Assembly (NCBI GenBank): GCA_026184295.1
Contig: JAHCJK010000011.1
Location: forward strand, 1-59,840
DNA: 59,840 nucleotides
Direction: 5' to 3'
DNA from: Planctomycetota bacterium
GTDB lineage: Bacteria > Planctomycetota > SZUA-567 > H5-PLA8
Part shown: positions 9,099-17,946 of the stretch, piece by piece
Position numbering within the stretch: the first letter of the stretch is position 1
Layout of the letters: each line of letters starts with the position of its first letter
Notes under the pieces: model-generated
Seen by the model: only the letters and a program-made list of their open reading frames with translations
Told to the model about the DNA's origin: nothing
Databases searched by the model: none
Program-made: the position numbers and the translations under genes

Positions 9099-9899
9099 AT
9101 GGCCACGGCCGCCGCCGCCCGGTCCGCGCTCAAGCAGATGCCCGTGCTCCCGAGGCTCCGGTCGGCCATCCGGCACGCGGGCGACCGCCAGGTCGCGTTC
9201 CATTCGCACGAAGTCGTCGAGTTCGTCTACGTCACCGAAGGGCGGACGTGGATCGACGTCGCCGGCCTGGAATGCGCGGGCGAGGCCGGCGCGCTGTACG
9301 TCCTGCCCGGCAAGGTGCCGCACAACCAGCGCAGCGTCGGCCACTGGAAGACCCAATGCCTGCTCTTCGACCACGACGGCGGGTTGCTCGACGAGAGCCC
9401 GCGCGTCCTGGACCTCGCCCGCGACGGACTCTTCGCCCGCTGGATGAACGACCTGTGCGAGCTGAGCGCCGACCACCGCGACCTCAAGGATCCCGTCGCC
9501 GACGCGCTCCTGCTCGCGCTGCTCACGCGCCTCGCCCGGATCGAAGATCAGCGCCGCATGATGCAGGCGCTCCATCCCAGCCTGGCGCTCGCCATCGCGT
9601 ACCTCCAGCAACACCTGAAGGAGGACGTGGTCGCCGAGGAACTCGCCCAGGCCACCCACACGAGCTACAGCCATCTCAGCGCGCTCTTTCGCGAACGCTT
9701 CGCCTGCGGCCCGCTCAAGCGCCACCAGCTCCTGCGGCTGGAAGTCGCGCGCAAGATGCTCCTGAATCCGTACCTGAGCGTGGACGAGGTCGCGCAGGAG
9801 ATGGGGTACGAAGACACGAACTATTTCGTGCGCGTCTTCCGGAAGACCTACGGGTGCCCGCCGGGCAAATGGCGTAAGCAGCACGCGTTTACACCCTAA
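9099..9899 (+). CDS. AraC family transcriptional regulator with N-terminal cupin
   Basis: 266 residues: an N-terminal cupin ligand-binding domain (about 20-105, with FHSHEVVEFVYVTEG and LYVLPGKVPHN) and a C-terminal pair of AraC helix-turn-helix motifs (about 165-262, with AQATHTSYSHLSALFRERF and VAQEMGYEDTNYFVRVFRK). It should bind DNA and respond to a small molecule, probably controlling the divergent PhyH and nucleoside hydrolase genes. AGGAGG precedes the ATG by seven bases. Family call is secure; ligand unknown. Confidence 0.93.
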   Translation: MATAAAARSALKQMPVLPRLRSAIRHAGDRQVAFHSHEVVEFVYVTEGRTWIDVAGLECAGEAGALYVLPGKVPHNQRSVGHWKTQCLLFDHDGGLLDESPRVLDLARDGLFARWMNDLCELSADHRDLKDPVADALLLALLTRLARIEDQRRMMQALHPSLALAIAYLQQHLKEDVVAEELAQATHTSYSHLSALFRERFACGPLKRHQLLRLEVARKMLLNPYLSVDEVAQEMGYEDTNYFVRVFRKTYGCPPGKWRKQHAFTP

Positions 9900-9912
9900 A
9901 CCGATCAAATAC

Positions 9913-9942
9913 TTAATGATGGGCTCGTTATGATTGTATAAT
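9913..9942 (+). promoter_or_regulatory. Promoter-like sequence before the response regulator
   Basis: A perfect TATAAT (9937-9942) lies in an AT-rich 177-bp gap, with TTAATG (9913-9918) 18 bases upstream as a weak -35. The long leader to the ATG at 10077 (about 130 bases) holds no clear regulatory structure that I can identify. Confidence 0.4.
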
Positions 9943-10076
9943 TTAGCTTTATTTATAGTGTTCACGTGTGCGTGTAACACATGAAACAACCTAACGTTAA
10001 ATTAATCGTCTAGGGGGTTGCTTAATAACACGCCCCTCTGTATTGTACGACGTGCACAACGAGGTGGGGATTCTTC

Positions 10077-10526
10077 ATGACGGCGCAAACCAAGATCAGA
10101 ACGATGAAGCCGGGCGCATCAGGCCTGAAGGTCGTGATCGTGGACGACCACGCCACGACGGTCAAGCTGGCCACGTTCATGTTCCGCGAAGACGGCTGGG
10201 ACGTGTACGGGTTCACCTCGGCGCTTATGGCCCTGGAAGCGCTCAAGTCGTTCGAGCCCGACCTGATCATCTCCGACTTCCGCATGCCCGAAATGAGCGG
10301 CCCCGAGTTCCTGCTCGCGGCCTCGGGCCTGCACGACCTGACGCCGGGGCTGATCATGACCGCCTACGACGACGACTCCCGCATCGCGGCCGACCTGCGC
10401 AAGGCCGCCGTCCCCTGCGTCAGCAAGACCGACGGTCTGACCGAACTGCTCACGCAGGCGCGCAAGCTCGTCTCGGTGCGCCAGAGCGTGAAGAGCAAGA
10501 CGATGACCGTCAGCGCCTCGGCCTGA
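10077..10526 (+). CDS. Single-domain response regulator (CheY-like)
   Basis: 149 residues with one receiver domain and no output domain. Phosphorylation-site residues are intact: acidic pair D23-D24 in VIVDDH, phospho-acceptor D67 in ISDFRMPEMSG, T95 in LIMTAY, and K117 in CVSKTDG. The tail after residue 125 is short and rich in Ser/Thr/Lys. It probably relays a signal by protein-protein contact. No histidine kinase is adjacent; the gene instead converges on a Ser/Thr kinase 29 bp away. The start is ATG at 10077, with GAGGTGGGG about ten bases upstream. Confidence 0.92.
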   Translation: MTAQTKIRTMKPGASGLKVVIVDDHATTVKLATFMFREDGWDVYGFTSALMALEALKSFEPDLIISDFRMPEMSGPEFLLAASGLHDLTPGLIMTAYDDDSRIAADLRKAAVPCVSKTDGLTELLTQARKLVSVRQSVKSKTMTVSASA

Positions 10527-10555
10527 CCGGCCTTTTCCTTTTCACTCACCTCGCC

Positions 10556-13270
10556 TTACGGTTCGAGCTTCCATTCCCGCACGCCGTGGCGTTCGTCGAG
10601 CGTGTACGCCTTGCGCGCGTCGGCGCTCAGGCTGACCTCGGTCAGGGCGACGCCTTTCATGGATGCCGGCTGGAGCATGCGCGCGCGGCCGCCGGCGACG
10701 ATCATCAGTTCGCCGCTGTCGGAGGCCGCCACCACCAGGCTGCCGTCGGGGGAGATGGCCACGGCGTTGATGCGGCTGCGCGGGAAGCCGATCGAGAGCG
10801 CGTTCGGGTTGTCGGGGCTGACGATCTGGACGTGCGTGGGCTTTTCGGAGACCACCATCGCCAGCATGCGCGCGCGCGAAGCGAAGGCGATGTGCGCGAG
10901 GCCCTTGTCGCCCAGGCCCAGCACCACGGGCGCCTCCTGCAGTTTGCGGATTTCGACCTTTTTCGCCGTGGCGATCACCAGCGCGCCGTCGGGGAAGAAG
11001 CCCAGGGCTTGCACCGGCTCGGCGCTCTCCACTCGCATCTGTTCCGATCCGCGGCAGAGCACCACGCCTTTGGCGGTCGCGGCGGCCAGGAGGATTTCGC
11101 GGCCCATGCGGCGCGCGGCCAGGGCCTGGATCGGCTCGTTCAGGCGCAGCGGCGTGTTCCACGGCCGGTCGGGCGAATCGCCCACATGAACGGTGCCCCG
11201 TTCGTCGGCCAGCGCGACCGTTTTCTCGTCCACCCAGGCGGCCGCGGAGATCTTGCCGAGCTTGTCGCGCGCGAAGAGCGCTTCCTCGTCCTTCGGCGGG
11301 CGGGCGCCGGCCTGCCAGATCCACGCGCCGCCGCGGCGGTCCCACAGCAGCGCCTGGCCCTGGCCGTTCAAGGTCAGGCCGCACAGCGGAGCGGCGTTGC
11401 CCTGCGCGGGAGGCGTGGCCCGATCGCCGTTCAGGCGAACCCACCAGGTCTCTTCGGCGGCAGCCTCGGCCGGAATCGGAGCGGGCAGCGGGTCTTTTTG
11501 GGGCGTCTCGGCGGGCTGGGGGGTCTTCGTCGCATGCGGGAGCGGCGAGGGCTTCGGGCGCTCGGGCGGTTCGGCGGGCGTGGGCGCGGCCTCCAGCGCG
11601 GCCTGAAGTTCCTCCACCTTCTTCTGTTCCTGTTCGAGTTCGATCTTGGCGACGTTCATCCGCGTGTACAAGTACAGGCTGAGGCCGAGCGTCACGAAGA
11701 AGAAGACGGCCGCGGTGCGCGTCGCGCGGACGAAGAGCGCCTGGCGCCGGTTCCAGGCCTCGCGGTTGGCCCGCAGGCGCTGTTCGACGGGATTGGCGAG
11801 CGCCGCGCCGCCCGCGCCGCTCAGGCGCAGGTCGCGCAGATGCGCTTCGGCCAGGCCCCAGTCGCGCCCGCGCACGGCCAGGTCGGCGTAGAGCGCCAGG
11901 GTCTCCTGCCGCACGCGCACGGCCCGCGGGTTGAAGCCCCACAGCGCCAGGGCCTGCTGGGTCTTGGCCAGGATTTCGCCGCAGCGCGCGTAAAAGGAGG
12001 ACGTCAGCCGCAGGCCGTCGGAGTCCTTGGCCAGCGCGGTCAGTTCCTCGCGCGCGGTCCGGGCCAGCGCGTCGCTTTCGGTGCGGTCGCCCTGGCCGGC
12101 CTGGAAGGAACGCAGGTCGGTCTGGAGTTCCGCGACGCTGGCGTAGCGCTGCTCGGGTTCCAGCGCCATGGCCTTGCGCAGGATGCGCTCGAGGTCGCGG
12201 ACCTCGCGCGGGAGCTTCTCGCGCGGCACCAGGTTCTCGACCTTGCCGAAGGCGGCGTGTTCGAGCACCTCGAAGACCGTGCGCCCGGTGTGCGGCGGGT
12301 TGCCGGTGACGAGTTCGTACAGGATCGCGCCAAGGAGGTAGATGTCGGTCCAGGGGCCGATGCGGTCGAGCTGCGCGAGCGCCATCTCGGGGGCCATGTA
12401 CGCGGGCGTCCCGGCGATGGTCGTGGCCTTCTCGCGGCTGATGGCGGGGCTTTCCTTGCCGGAGACGTCCAGCGCCAGGCCCCAGTCCATCACGGTCACT
12501 TCGCCGTAGTCGCCGATCATCACGTTTTCGGGCTTCAGGTCGCGGTGGACGATGCAGCGCGCGTGCGCGAAGGCCACGGCGTCGCAGACCTTCTGGAAGA
12601 TGTCGAGATGCTTGCCGAGGTCGAAGCCGCTCTTGCCTTCGGACTCGGTCTTCAGCACCTTGTTCCAGGGACGCCCGCTGACGTGCTTCATGACCAGGAA
12701 GAGCCGGCCTTCCTTGTCGCGGCCGAACAGGTGTACGGGGACGATGTTCGGATGCGCCAGCGCCCCGGTCGTCAGGGCTTCGCGCAGAAAGGCCGCGCGC
12801 TGCTGGGGGCTCGCGCCGCCTTCGCGCATCGTCTTGACGGCCACGCTGCGGTCGAGCGAGACCTGGCGCGCGCTGTACACCACGCCCATCCCGCCCTTGC
12901 CGAGTTCCTTGGCGATCGCGAAGAAGTCCTGCCCGGCGACGCCTTCGCCGCTGTCCGGAGGCGGCGTGCCGGGAGGCAGGTCTACGGCGCGCGGCAGGGT
13001 CGCTCGTTCGCGCAGGCTCGTGTCGAGCACCGTCTGGCGGCTGGACGGCTGTTCGGGCACGGCATCCGAAGAAGGCGAAAGCATCGTCGCGGCGACGCGC
13101 CGCCCGCTGGCCGCGGCGTCCGACTGGAGGATGGTCCGGCCGAGGTTGTTCAGGTCGTCGTGGCTGGCGTTGGGCAAACGGTGAACGGTCAGCGCGGGAT
13201 CGTCGCCCGCGTGCAGGGTGGCGCCCCAGATTTCCTGCATGGTCTGCATGGCCGACGCATTCTTTGCCAT
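10556..13270 (-). CDS. Transmembrane Ser/Thr protein kinase with repeat-rich C-terminal domain
   Basis: 904 residues. Cytoplasmic kinase domain about 117-390: P-loop GKGGMGVVY, VAVK with K146, HRDLKPEN with catalytic D244, and D262 in DWG instead of DFG; APE is present as YMAPE. One membrane segment lies about 517-537 (AAVFFFVTLGLSLYLY), followed by a charged helix, a Pro-rich linker (about 565-605) and a C-terminal region (about 620-904) with repeated beta-strand-like units such as INAVAISPDGSLVVAASDSGELM, resembling WD40-type propeller blades. This C-terminal domain would lie outside the cytoplasmic membrane. It is divergent from a second kinase with 184 bp between starts. Kinase activity is well supported; partners and signals are unknown. 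Confidence 0.9.
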   Translation of the reverse strand: MAKNASAMQTMQEIWGATLHAGDDPALTVHRLPNASHDDLNNLGRTILQSDAAASGRRVAATMLSPSSDAVPEQPSSRQTVLDTSLRERATLPRAVDLPPGTPPPDSGEGVAGQDFFAIAKELGKGGMGVVYSARQVSLDRSVAVKTMREGGASPQQRAAFLREALTTGALAHPNIVPVHLFGRDKEGRLFLVMKHVSGRPWNKVLKTESEGKSGFDLGKHLDIFQKVCDAVAFAHARCIVHRDLKPENVMIGDYGEVTVMDWGLALDVSGKESPAISREKATTIAGTPAYMAPEMALAQLDRIGPWTDIYLLGAILYELVTGNPPHTGRTVFEVLEHAAFGKVENLVPREKLPREVRDLERILRKAMALEPEQRYASVAELQTDLRSFQAGQGDRTESDALARTAREELTALAKDSDGLRLTSSFYARCGEILAKTQQALALWGFNPRAVRVRQETLALYADLAVRGRDWGLAEAHLRDLRLSGAGGAALANPVEQRLRANREAWNRRQALFVRATRTAAVFFFVTLGLSLYLYTRMNVAKIELEQEQKKVEELQAALEAAPTPAEPPERPKPSPLPHATKTPQPAETPQKDPLPAPIPAEAAAEETWWVRLNGDRATPPAQGNAAPLCGLTLNGQGQALLWDRRGGAWIWQAGARPPKDEEALFARDKLGKISAAAWVDEKTVALADERGTVHVGDSPDRPWNTPLRLNEPIQALAARRMGREILLAAATAKGVVLCRGSEQMRVESAEPVQALGFFPDGALVIATAKKVEIRKLQEAPVVLGLGDKGLAHIAFASRARMLAMVVSEKPTHVQIVSPDNPNALSIGFPRSRINAVAISPDGSLVVAASDSGELMIVAGGRARMLQPASMKGVALTEVSLSADARKAYTLDERHGVREWKLEP

Positions 13271-13323
13271 AGAATCGGTTCTCGATACGCTCTTCGTAAT
13301 ACGCGCCCATTACATTTCTTTCT

Positions 13324-13352
13324 TATTTACGCGAATAAAAGGCCCGATGCAA
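13324..13352 (-). promoter_or_regulatory. Sigma70-like promoter for the 10556-13270 kinase
   Basis: On the minus strand TTGCAT (13352-13347) and TAAATA (13329-13324) are 17 bases apart, upstream of the ATG at 13270. It lies in the 184-bp region shared by the two divergent kinase genes. Confidence 0.5.
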
Positions 13353-13454
13353 AACCCTTAAGACAACGCACGGGTGCTGCACCTGATCTTGAAAAAAGGC
13401 GTCTTGCTTAGGGAGGCGGACTGCGTCTAACCTCTGGTCTCTCGGAACCCGGAT

Positions 13455-16337
13455 ATGAACGGAACGTCCCCTTTGGCCAAGTTGATCTGCAACCAGTGCC
13501 AGACTCCGTTTACGGCGGCTGCGACCCCCGCCCCGGGCAAGGCCCCCCGCTGCCCCAAATGCGGCGCTTCGAGCAAGAACATACCTCCGGCCAAGCGCAC
13601 CGGCCTGGCCCGGCGCACGCCGGCCGCGGGGTCCAAGGCCCCCTCGGCCAGCCGCCACGATCAGGAAACACTCGAAGTCGGAATGCCTCCTGCCGGTAAC
13701 ACGCCGGTGCGGGAGGCCACCGGCGGGACGCCGGTGCGCGATACGGCCGGAGGCACGCCGCCGCGCGGCAGCCCCGCGGCCGCCGCGCCGGGCCGGCTGG
13801 GGCCTTATGAGATTCTGGAAGAGATCGGCCGCGGCGGGATGGGCCTGGTCCTGAAAGGCCGCGACGCCAGCCTGCGCCGCGAAGTGGCCATCAAGATTCT
13901 GCGCCCCGAATCCCAGGGCGACGACCAGCGCCGGCTCCGCTTTACCGAAGAAGCCCAGGTCACCGGGCAGCTTGAACACCCCGGCATCGTGCCCGTCCAT
14001 TACCTCGGGCAGGATGCCGAAGGGCGCGCGTTCTTCAGCATGAAGCTGGTCGAAGGCCGCTCGCTCGACCAGTTGCTGCAGCGCTGGCATGCCGCCGACC
14101 CCGAGACGCGCGAGGACTACCCGCTCCCGCGGCTGGTCTCGATCTTCGAGCGCGTCGTGGAGACCGTCGGCTTCGCGCATTCGAAGGGCATCCTGCACCG
14201 CGACCTGAAGCCCGGCAACGTGATGGTCGGCACCTACGGCGAAGTCTGGCTGATGGACTGGGGCCTGGCCAAGGCGATCCAGAAGAAAGACGACTCCGGC
14301 ACCATCAAGAAGCGCAAGCCGGCCATTCAGTCGGTGCGCGACGACCTGGGCAAGGACCTGACGCTCGACGGACTGACCGTCGGCACGCCCGAGTACATGT
14401 CGCCCGAACAGGCCGCGGGCGAAGCCCTGGACGAGGGCGCGGACATCTTCGGCCTCGGCGGCATCCTGTACGCGATCCTGACCGGGCAGGCTCCGATCCG
14501 CGGCAAGTCGGTGGAAGACACCGTCAGCAACGCCGCCCACGGCAAGTTCGTGCCCATCCGCCGCACGGCCAGCGGCAAAATAGCCCCGGCCGCGCTCGTG
14601 GCCATCGCCGAAAAGTGCATCTCCAGGGACCGCCGCGACCGCTACAAGTCCGCGCGGAACCTCCTGCGCGACCTGCGCGCCTTCGCCGCGGGCGAAGCCG
14701 TGAGCGCCCTGCCCGACTCGGCGCTCGACCGGCTGGTCCGCTACGCGCGGCGGCACCGCAACGGCGTGGCCGTCGCGGGCGTGGCCTCCGGCGTGCTGCT
14801 GCTGACGCTCACCGTCGCCTCGATGATCATCGCCGGCAAGGAACGCGAGTCGCGCAACGCCCAGGACCTGGCCCAGTCGTCGAAGATGCGCGAGCAGGAA
14901 GCCGAAGCCAAGCGCATGGAGGCCGAGGCCAGGCAGCTTCAGGCCGAACTCCAGCAGCAGAAGCTCCAGGCCGCCAGCGCCGAGTCGGCCCAGCGCCGCA
15001 TGAAGGCCTTCGCGCCGTACGCGCAGGCGATGGACCTGCTCATGCGCGGCCAGAAGCCCGAACGCAGCGCCGAACTGCTCCAGCAGGCCCTCGCCATCGA
15101 CCCGGAATTCCCCGAGGCCCAGTTCGCGCTGGGCGAGGCCCTGCGCTTTGGCGGCTCGCCGCTGGAAGCCGCAAGGGCCTACGCCAGGGCCGACGAACTC
15201 TCGCGCAAGATCGCCGGACGGCCGAACCTGCAGGCGATCCTCGCCGCCGGTTTCGCCTACGACGGCGCGGGGTACTACAAGGAAGCCGAGGAGGCCTTCC
15301 ACCGCGCGGAACTGAACGGCGCCAGCGACCCGCTCGCGATGGTGGGCAAGGTCTTCCGCCTTGCGCACGAACGCAGCCTGACCGAGGCCCGCCGGATCGC
15401 CGAAGAGGCGCTGCGGGCCGCGCCGCATCTGTGGGAATCGCACTTCGCCGTCGCGTACGTCCTTAAAGAGATGGCCGAAGACGGCATCGTGCCGCGCGGC
15501 ACGGTGCTCGAGGTCTGCCTGCCGGAATTCCGCAAGGCCCTGGAACTCTCGCCGCGCCAGGCCGAAACCTGCGTCTGGATCGGCATCTGCCTCTCGTCCT
15601 TCGCCAAGGACCACGAGAACGCCCTGGCCATGTTCGACCGCGCCGTCTCCCTCGAACCCGGCAACGGCAACCGGTACCTCTCGCGCGCCCAGGCCCGCGG
15701 GCGCCTGGGCGACCTGAAGGGCGCGCAGGACGACCTGGACGCCGCCCGGCGCTTGAAGGCCTCGCCTACGCTCCTGCGCATGCAGGAAGTGCACGAGGCC
15801 TCCGCGCGCGGCGCGATCGCCGACGCGTACGCGATGCTGGGCGAGATCATCCGCACCAACTACGAATGGGCGCCGCTGGTGACCAACTACCTGTTCATGG
15901 GCCACAGCCTGAAGAAGGACGACGAGAACCGCGAACTGATCGAACGCTGGACGAAAGACCATCCGAACTACGTGTATACCTACGTGCTGAGCGCCGCGTT
16001 CGCGCTCGACAAGCGCGATCCGGCCTCGGCGCAAAAGTCGATCGAAGCCGGATACAAGCTGGCGCCCTACAACACGCAGCTCCGCAAGGTGAAATGCGAA
16101 CTGCTCTATCAGCAGCGCCGCCTGGCCGAGATGCTGGTGCTGTGCGACGAGGGCCTGAAGGACAGCCCGGGCGACTTCAACCTCGCGTTCGGGCGCGTCC
16201 GCGCGCTCGCGGGCATGAAGCGCCTGGACGACGCCCTGGCCTGGCTGGAAGAACTCCAAAAGACCTTCCCCCAGTACAAGGACCAGCTCGACGCCGCGCG
16301 CGGCCAGCTTGAAGCGCTGCGCTCCGGCAAACCGTAA
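13455..16337 (+). CDS. Ser/Thr protein kinase with N-terminal zinc ribbon and C-terminal TPRs
   Basis: 960 residues in four parts. A four-cysteine zinc ribbon (C12, C15, C33, C36: CNQC and CPKC) is followed by a low-complexity linker with three GGTPxR-type repeats (about 80-104). The kinase domain (about 117-410) has P-loop GRGGMGLV, K147, HRDLKPGN with D250, D268 in DWG, and YMSPEQ. A membrane segment (about 436-460) is followed by a coiled coil rich in Glu, Ala and Gln (about 465-515), then many tetratricopeptide repeats to the end. The TPR part probably sits outside the cytoplasm and binds partners. It is divergent from the other kinase, which shares the DWG variant but not the sensor part. 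Confidence 0.92.
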   Translation: MNGTSPLAKLICNQCQTPFTAAATPAPGKAPRCPKCGASSKNIPPAKRTGLARRTPAAGSKAPSASRHDQETLEVGMPPAGNTPVREATGGTPVRDTAGGTPPRGSPAAAAPGRLGPYEILEEIGRGGMGLVLKGRDASLRREVAIKILRPESQGDDQRRLRFTEEAQVTGQLEHPGIVPVHYLGQDAEGRAFFSMKLVEGRSLDQLLQRWHAADPETREDYPLPRLVSIFERVVETVGFAHSKGILHRDLKPGNVMVGTYGEVWLMDWGLAKAIQKKDDSGTIKKRKPAIQSVRDDLGKDLTLDGLTVGTPEYMSPEQAAGEALDEGADIFGLGGILYAILTGQAPIRGKSVEDTVSNAAHGKFVPIRRTASGKIAPAALVAIAEKCISRDRRDRYKSARNLLRDLRAFAAGEAVSALPDSALDRLVRYARRHRNGVAVAGVASGVLLLTLTVASMIIAGKERESRNAQDLAQSSKMREQEAEAKRMEAEARQLQAELQQQKLQAASAESAQRRMKAFAPYAQAMDLLMRGQKPERSAELLQQALAIDPEFPEAQFALGEALRFGGSPLEAARAYARADELSRKIAGRPNLQAILAAGFAYDGAGYYKEAEEAFHRAELNGASDPLAMVGKVFRLAHERSLTEARRIAEEALRAAPHLWESHFAVAYVLKEMAEDGIVPRGTVLEVCLPEFRKALELSPRQAETCVWIGICLSSFAKDHENALAMFDRAVSLEPGNGNRYLSRAQARGRLGDLKGAQDDLDAARRLKASPTLLRMQEVHEASARGAIADAYAMLGEIIRTNYEWAPLVTNYLFMGHSLKKDDENRELIERWTKDHPNYVYTYVLSAAFALDKRDPASAQKSIEAGYKLAPYNTQLRKVKCELLYQQRRLAEMLVLCDEGLKDSPGDFNLAFGRVRALAGMKRLDDALAWLEELQKTFPQYKDQLDAARGQLEALRSGKP

Positions 16338-16389
16338 CCGCTCTCCGCGCTTATCCTTGCGTTCGTCCTCCCCCGCGGCACCCCGGTCC

Positions 16390-16407
16390 GTAATGAGAAT
16401 ACATTCG
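16390..16407. promoter_or_regulatory. Candidate Zur box
   Basis: GTAATG-AGAATA-CATTCG has inverted GTAATG/CATT half-sites around a six-base centre, close to the GTAATG-N6-CATTAC pattern known for some proteobacterial Zur proteins. It lies about ten bases upstream of the TTGACA of the outer-membrane protein promoter. Prediction from pattern only. Confidence 0.45.
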
Positions 16408-16416
16408 CAATAGGAC

Positions 16417-16444
16417 TTGACAGCTTCTTGATATTTGATACTGC
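16417..16444 (+). promoter_or_regulatory. Promoter of the zinc-associated outer-membrane gene
   Basis: A perfect -35 TTGACA (16417-16422) is followed 16 bases later by a weak -10, TACTGC (16439-16444). The shared AT-rich operator at 16437-16456 covers this -10, which would suit repression by a Fur/Zur protein. Confidence 0.5.
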
Positions 16445-16456
16445 ATTATCATTTGC
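16437..16456. promoter_or_regulatory. Fur/Zur-type operator, copy A
   Basis: GATACTGCATTATCATTTGC matches the site at 20163-20182 in 16 of 20 positions, including an unbroken 11-base core GCATTATCATT. It overlaps the -10 region of the outer-membrane gene. Its complement resembles the hexamer pattern of Fur boxes. The regulator is inferred to be the Fur-family protein encoded at 19754-20122. Confidence 0.6.
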
Positions 16457-16486
16457 ATTAGTCATGCTTCGAAAAGGAGACCGCCC

Positions 16487-17932
16487 ATGCACCCCCGCCG
16501 CTTCGTCTTCGTGCTCGCCGCCTGCCTGGCCCTGGGGCGCGCCCACGCGGAGGAAGGTTCCAAGGAACTCCAGGCCCTGCAGGAACGGGTCGAGTCCCTC
16601 TCGCGCAAGCTCGAGTCGCAGGAGAAGCTGATCCAGTCGCAGGACCAGCGCCTGAAGGAACAGGAGAACCTGCTCACCGTCTACCGCCCCGGCGGCGGCA
16701 AGATCGCGCAGGGTCCGGCCGGCGAGGTGCTCGAGCGGCTGAAAAGGGCCGAGCAGCAGTCCGCGGAGGCGCTCAAGGCCGCCGCGCGCCGGAAGCCGAA
16801 CGACTTCAACATGTCCATCGGCGCCGCCGTGGACACGGCCTTCCGCTACTTCGACGGCAACAACGCCAAGGCCGACCGCCCCGCCGGCAACGACTTCCAG
16901 CTCCGCGGCGCGGAAGTGGTCTTCTACGCCGACGTCGATCCGTACTTCAAATCGTACCTGGTGCTGAGCGCCGAGGCCGACGCGGCCGACAACGACGAGG
17001 CCGTACCCGGCGTCGAAGAAGCCGCGATCTACACGACCTCGCTCAGCCACGTGCAGGTGAAGGGCGGACGCTTTTTCGTGCCCTTCGGGCGGCTCTCGCC
17101 GGTTCACAACCACGATCTGCCCTTCGTGGACCGCCCGCTCTCGCTGGAAAACTACGTCGGCGGCGAAAGCGGCGGCGACGGCGTGCAGGTGCGCGCGCTG
17201 CTCCCGACCTCCCACTTTTTCCAGGTCACCGGCGGCGTCTTCAACAAGGTCGGCGGCGAATACCCGCTCCACCAGCCGCTCGAGGAGATCGACGCGACCA
17301 ACAGCCGGCGCGGCGGCGCGGAACTGACCTACTTCCTGAAGCTGCTTACCAGCTTCGAACTCGGCGAATCGCATTCCTTCGAACTCGGCGCGAGCGCCAT
17401 CGAAGTGCCCGACCAGGCCAAGCGCCGCAACCTCGTGAACCTGGAGTTCACCTACCGCTGGCATCCGGCGGGTTCTCCGTTGCGCGAACGCCTGGTCTGG
17501 GGGACCGAACTGATGCGCAACGAGGTCCGCGTGCCGTTCCTGCGCGACTTCACCGTCGATGCCGACGGAGACGGCGTTCCCGACGACGCGGACGGCGACG
17601 GCGTCGAGGACACCGAGACCCGGCTGCTGCGCCGCAACGTGACCGGCTGGGGCGGCTACAGCTACGTCGAGTACTTCCTCAGCCGCCACTGGTCGCTGGG
17701 CGGGCGCGCGGATTTCTTCCAGCCAGCCGATCCCACCGAGGACCGCACCAACACCCGCAACACCTACGAACAAACCTACTCGCTCTTCGCGACCTACCGC
17801 TTCAGCGAGTTCGGCCGCATCCGCGGCCAGCTCAACCGCCACGAATACCGGGACGGCGACTCCTCCAATGAGTTCCTCCTGCAATGGACGGTCTTCTGGG
17901 GCGCGCACACCCACAACTTCGACCAACGCTGA
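16487..17932 (+). CDS. Outer-membrane beta-barrel protein, probably zinc-regulated
   Basis: 481 residues: signal peptide (about 1-21), a coiled coil (about 25-62, ELQALQERVESLSRKLESQ), then a long beta-barrel-like region with alternating aromatic strands ending in FLLQWTVFWGAHTHNFDQR. A loop near residue 365 carries two DxDxDG-type calcium-binding repeats (DADGDGVPDDADGDGVED). It belongs broadly with porin-like proteins; no TonB box or plug domain is seen. A Zur-like operator pair sits in its promoter, and the ZnuA-like gene begins 14 bp downstream, so the likely role is metal passage across the outer membrane. This role is inference. The start ATG follows AAAAGGAG by nine bases. Confidence 0.72.
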   Translation: MHPRRFVFVLAACLALGRAHAEEGSKELQALQERVESLSRKLESQEKLIQSQDQRLKEQENLLTVYRPGGGKIAQGPAGEVLERLKRAEQQSAEALKAAARRKPNDFNMSIGAAVDTAFRYFDGNNAKADRPAGNDFQLRGAEVVFYADVDPYFKSYLVLSAEADAADNDEAVPGVEEAAIYTTSLSHVQVKGGRFFVPFGRLSPVHNHDLPFVDRPLSLENYVGGESGGDGVQVRALLPTSHFFQVTGGVFNKVGGEYPLHQPLEEIDATNSRRGGAELTYFLKLLTSFELGESHSFELGASAIEVPDQAKRRNLVNLEFTYRWHPAGSPLRERLVWGTELMRNEVRVPFLRDFTVDADGDGVPDDADGDGVEDTETRLLRRNVTGWGGYSYVEYFLSRHWSLGGRADFFQPADPTEDRTNTRNTYEQTYSLFATYRFSEFGRIRGQLNRHEYRDGDSSNEFLLQWTVFWGAHTHNFDQR

Positions 17933-17946
17933 GAAAGGAATTCCAC

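Noticed and set aside
10519..10540. GGCC-TGACC-GGCC plus T-rich stretch after the response regulator as terminator
   Set aside because: The stem is only four base pairs, too weak for an intrinsic terminator call.
10043..13411. Open frame of 1122 codons on the plus strand across the first kinase
   Set aside because: Low-complexity Arg/Gly/Ala/Val composition, and it covers the response regulator in a different frame. The minus-strand kinase has complete catalytic motifs.
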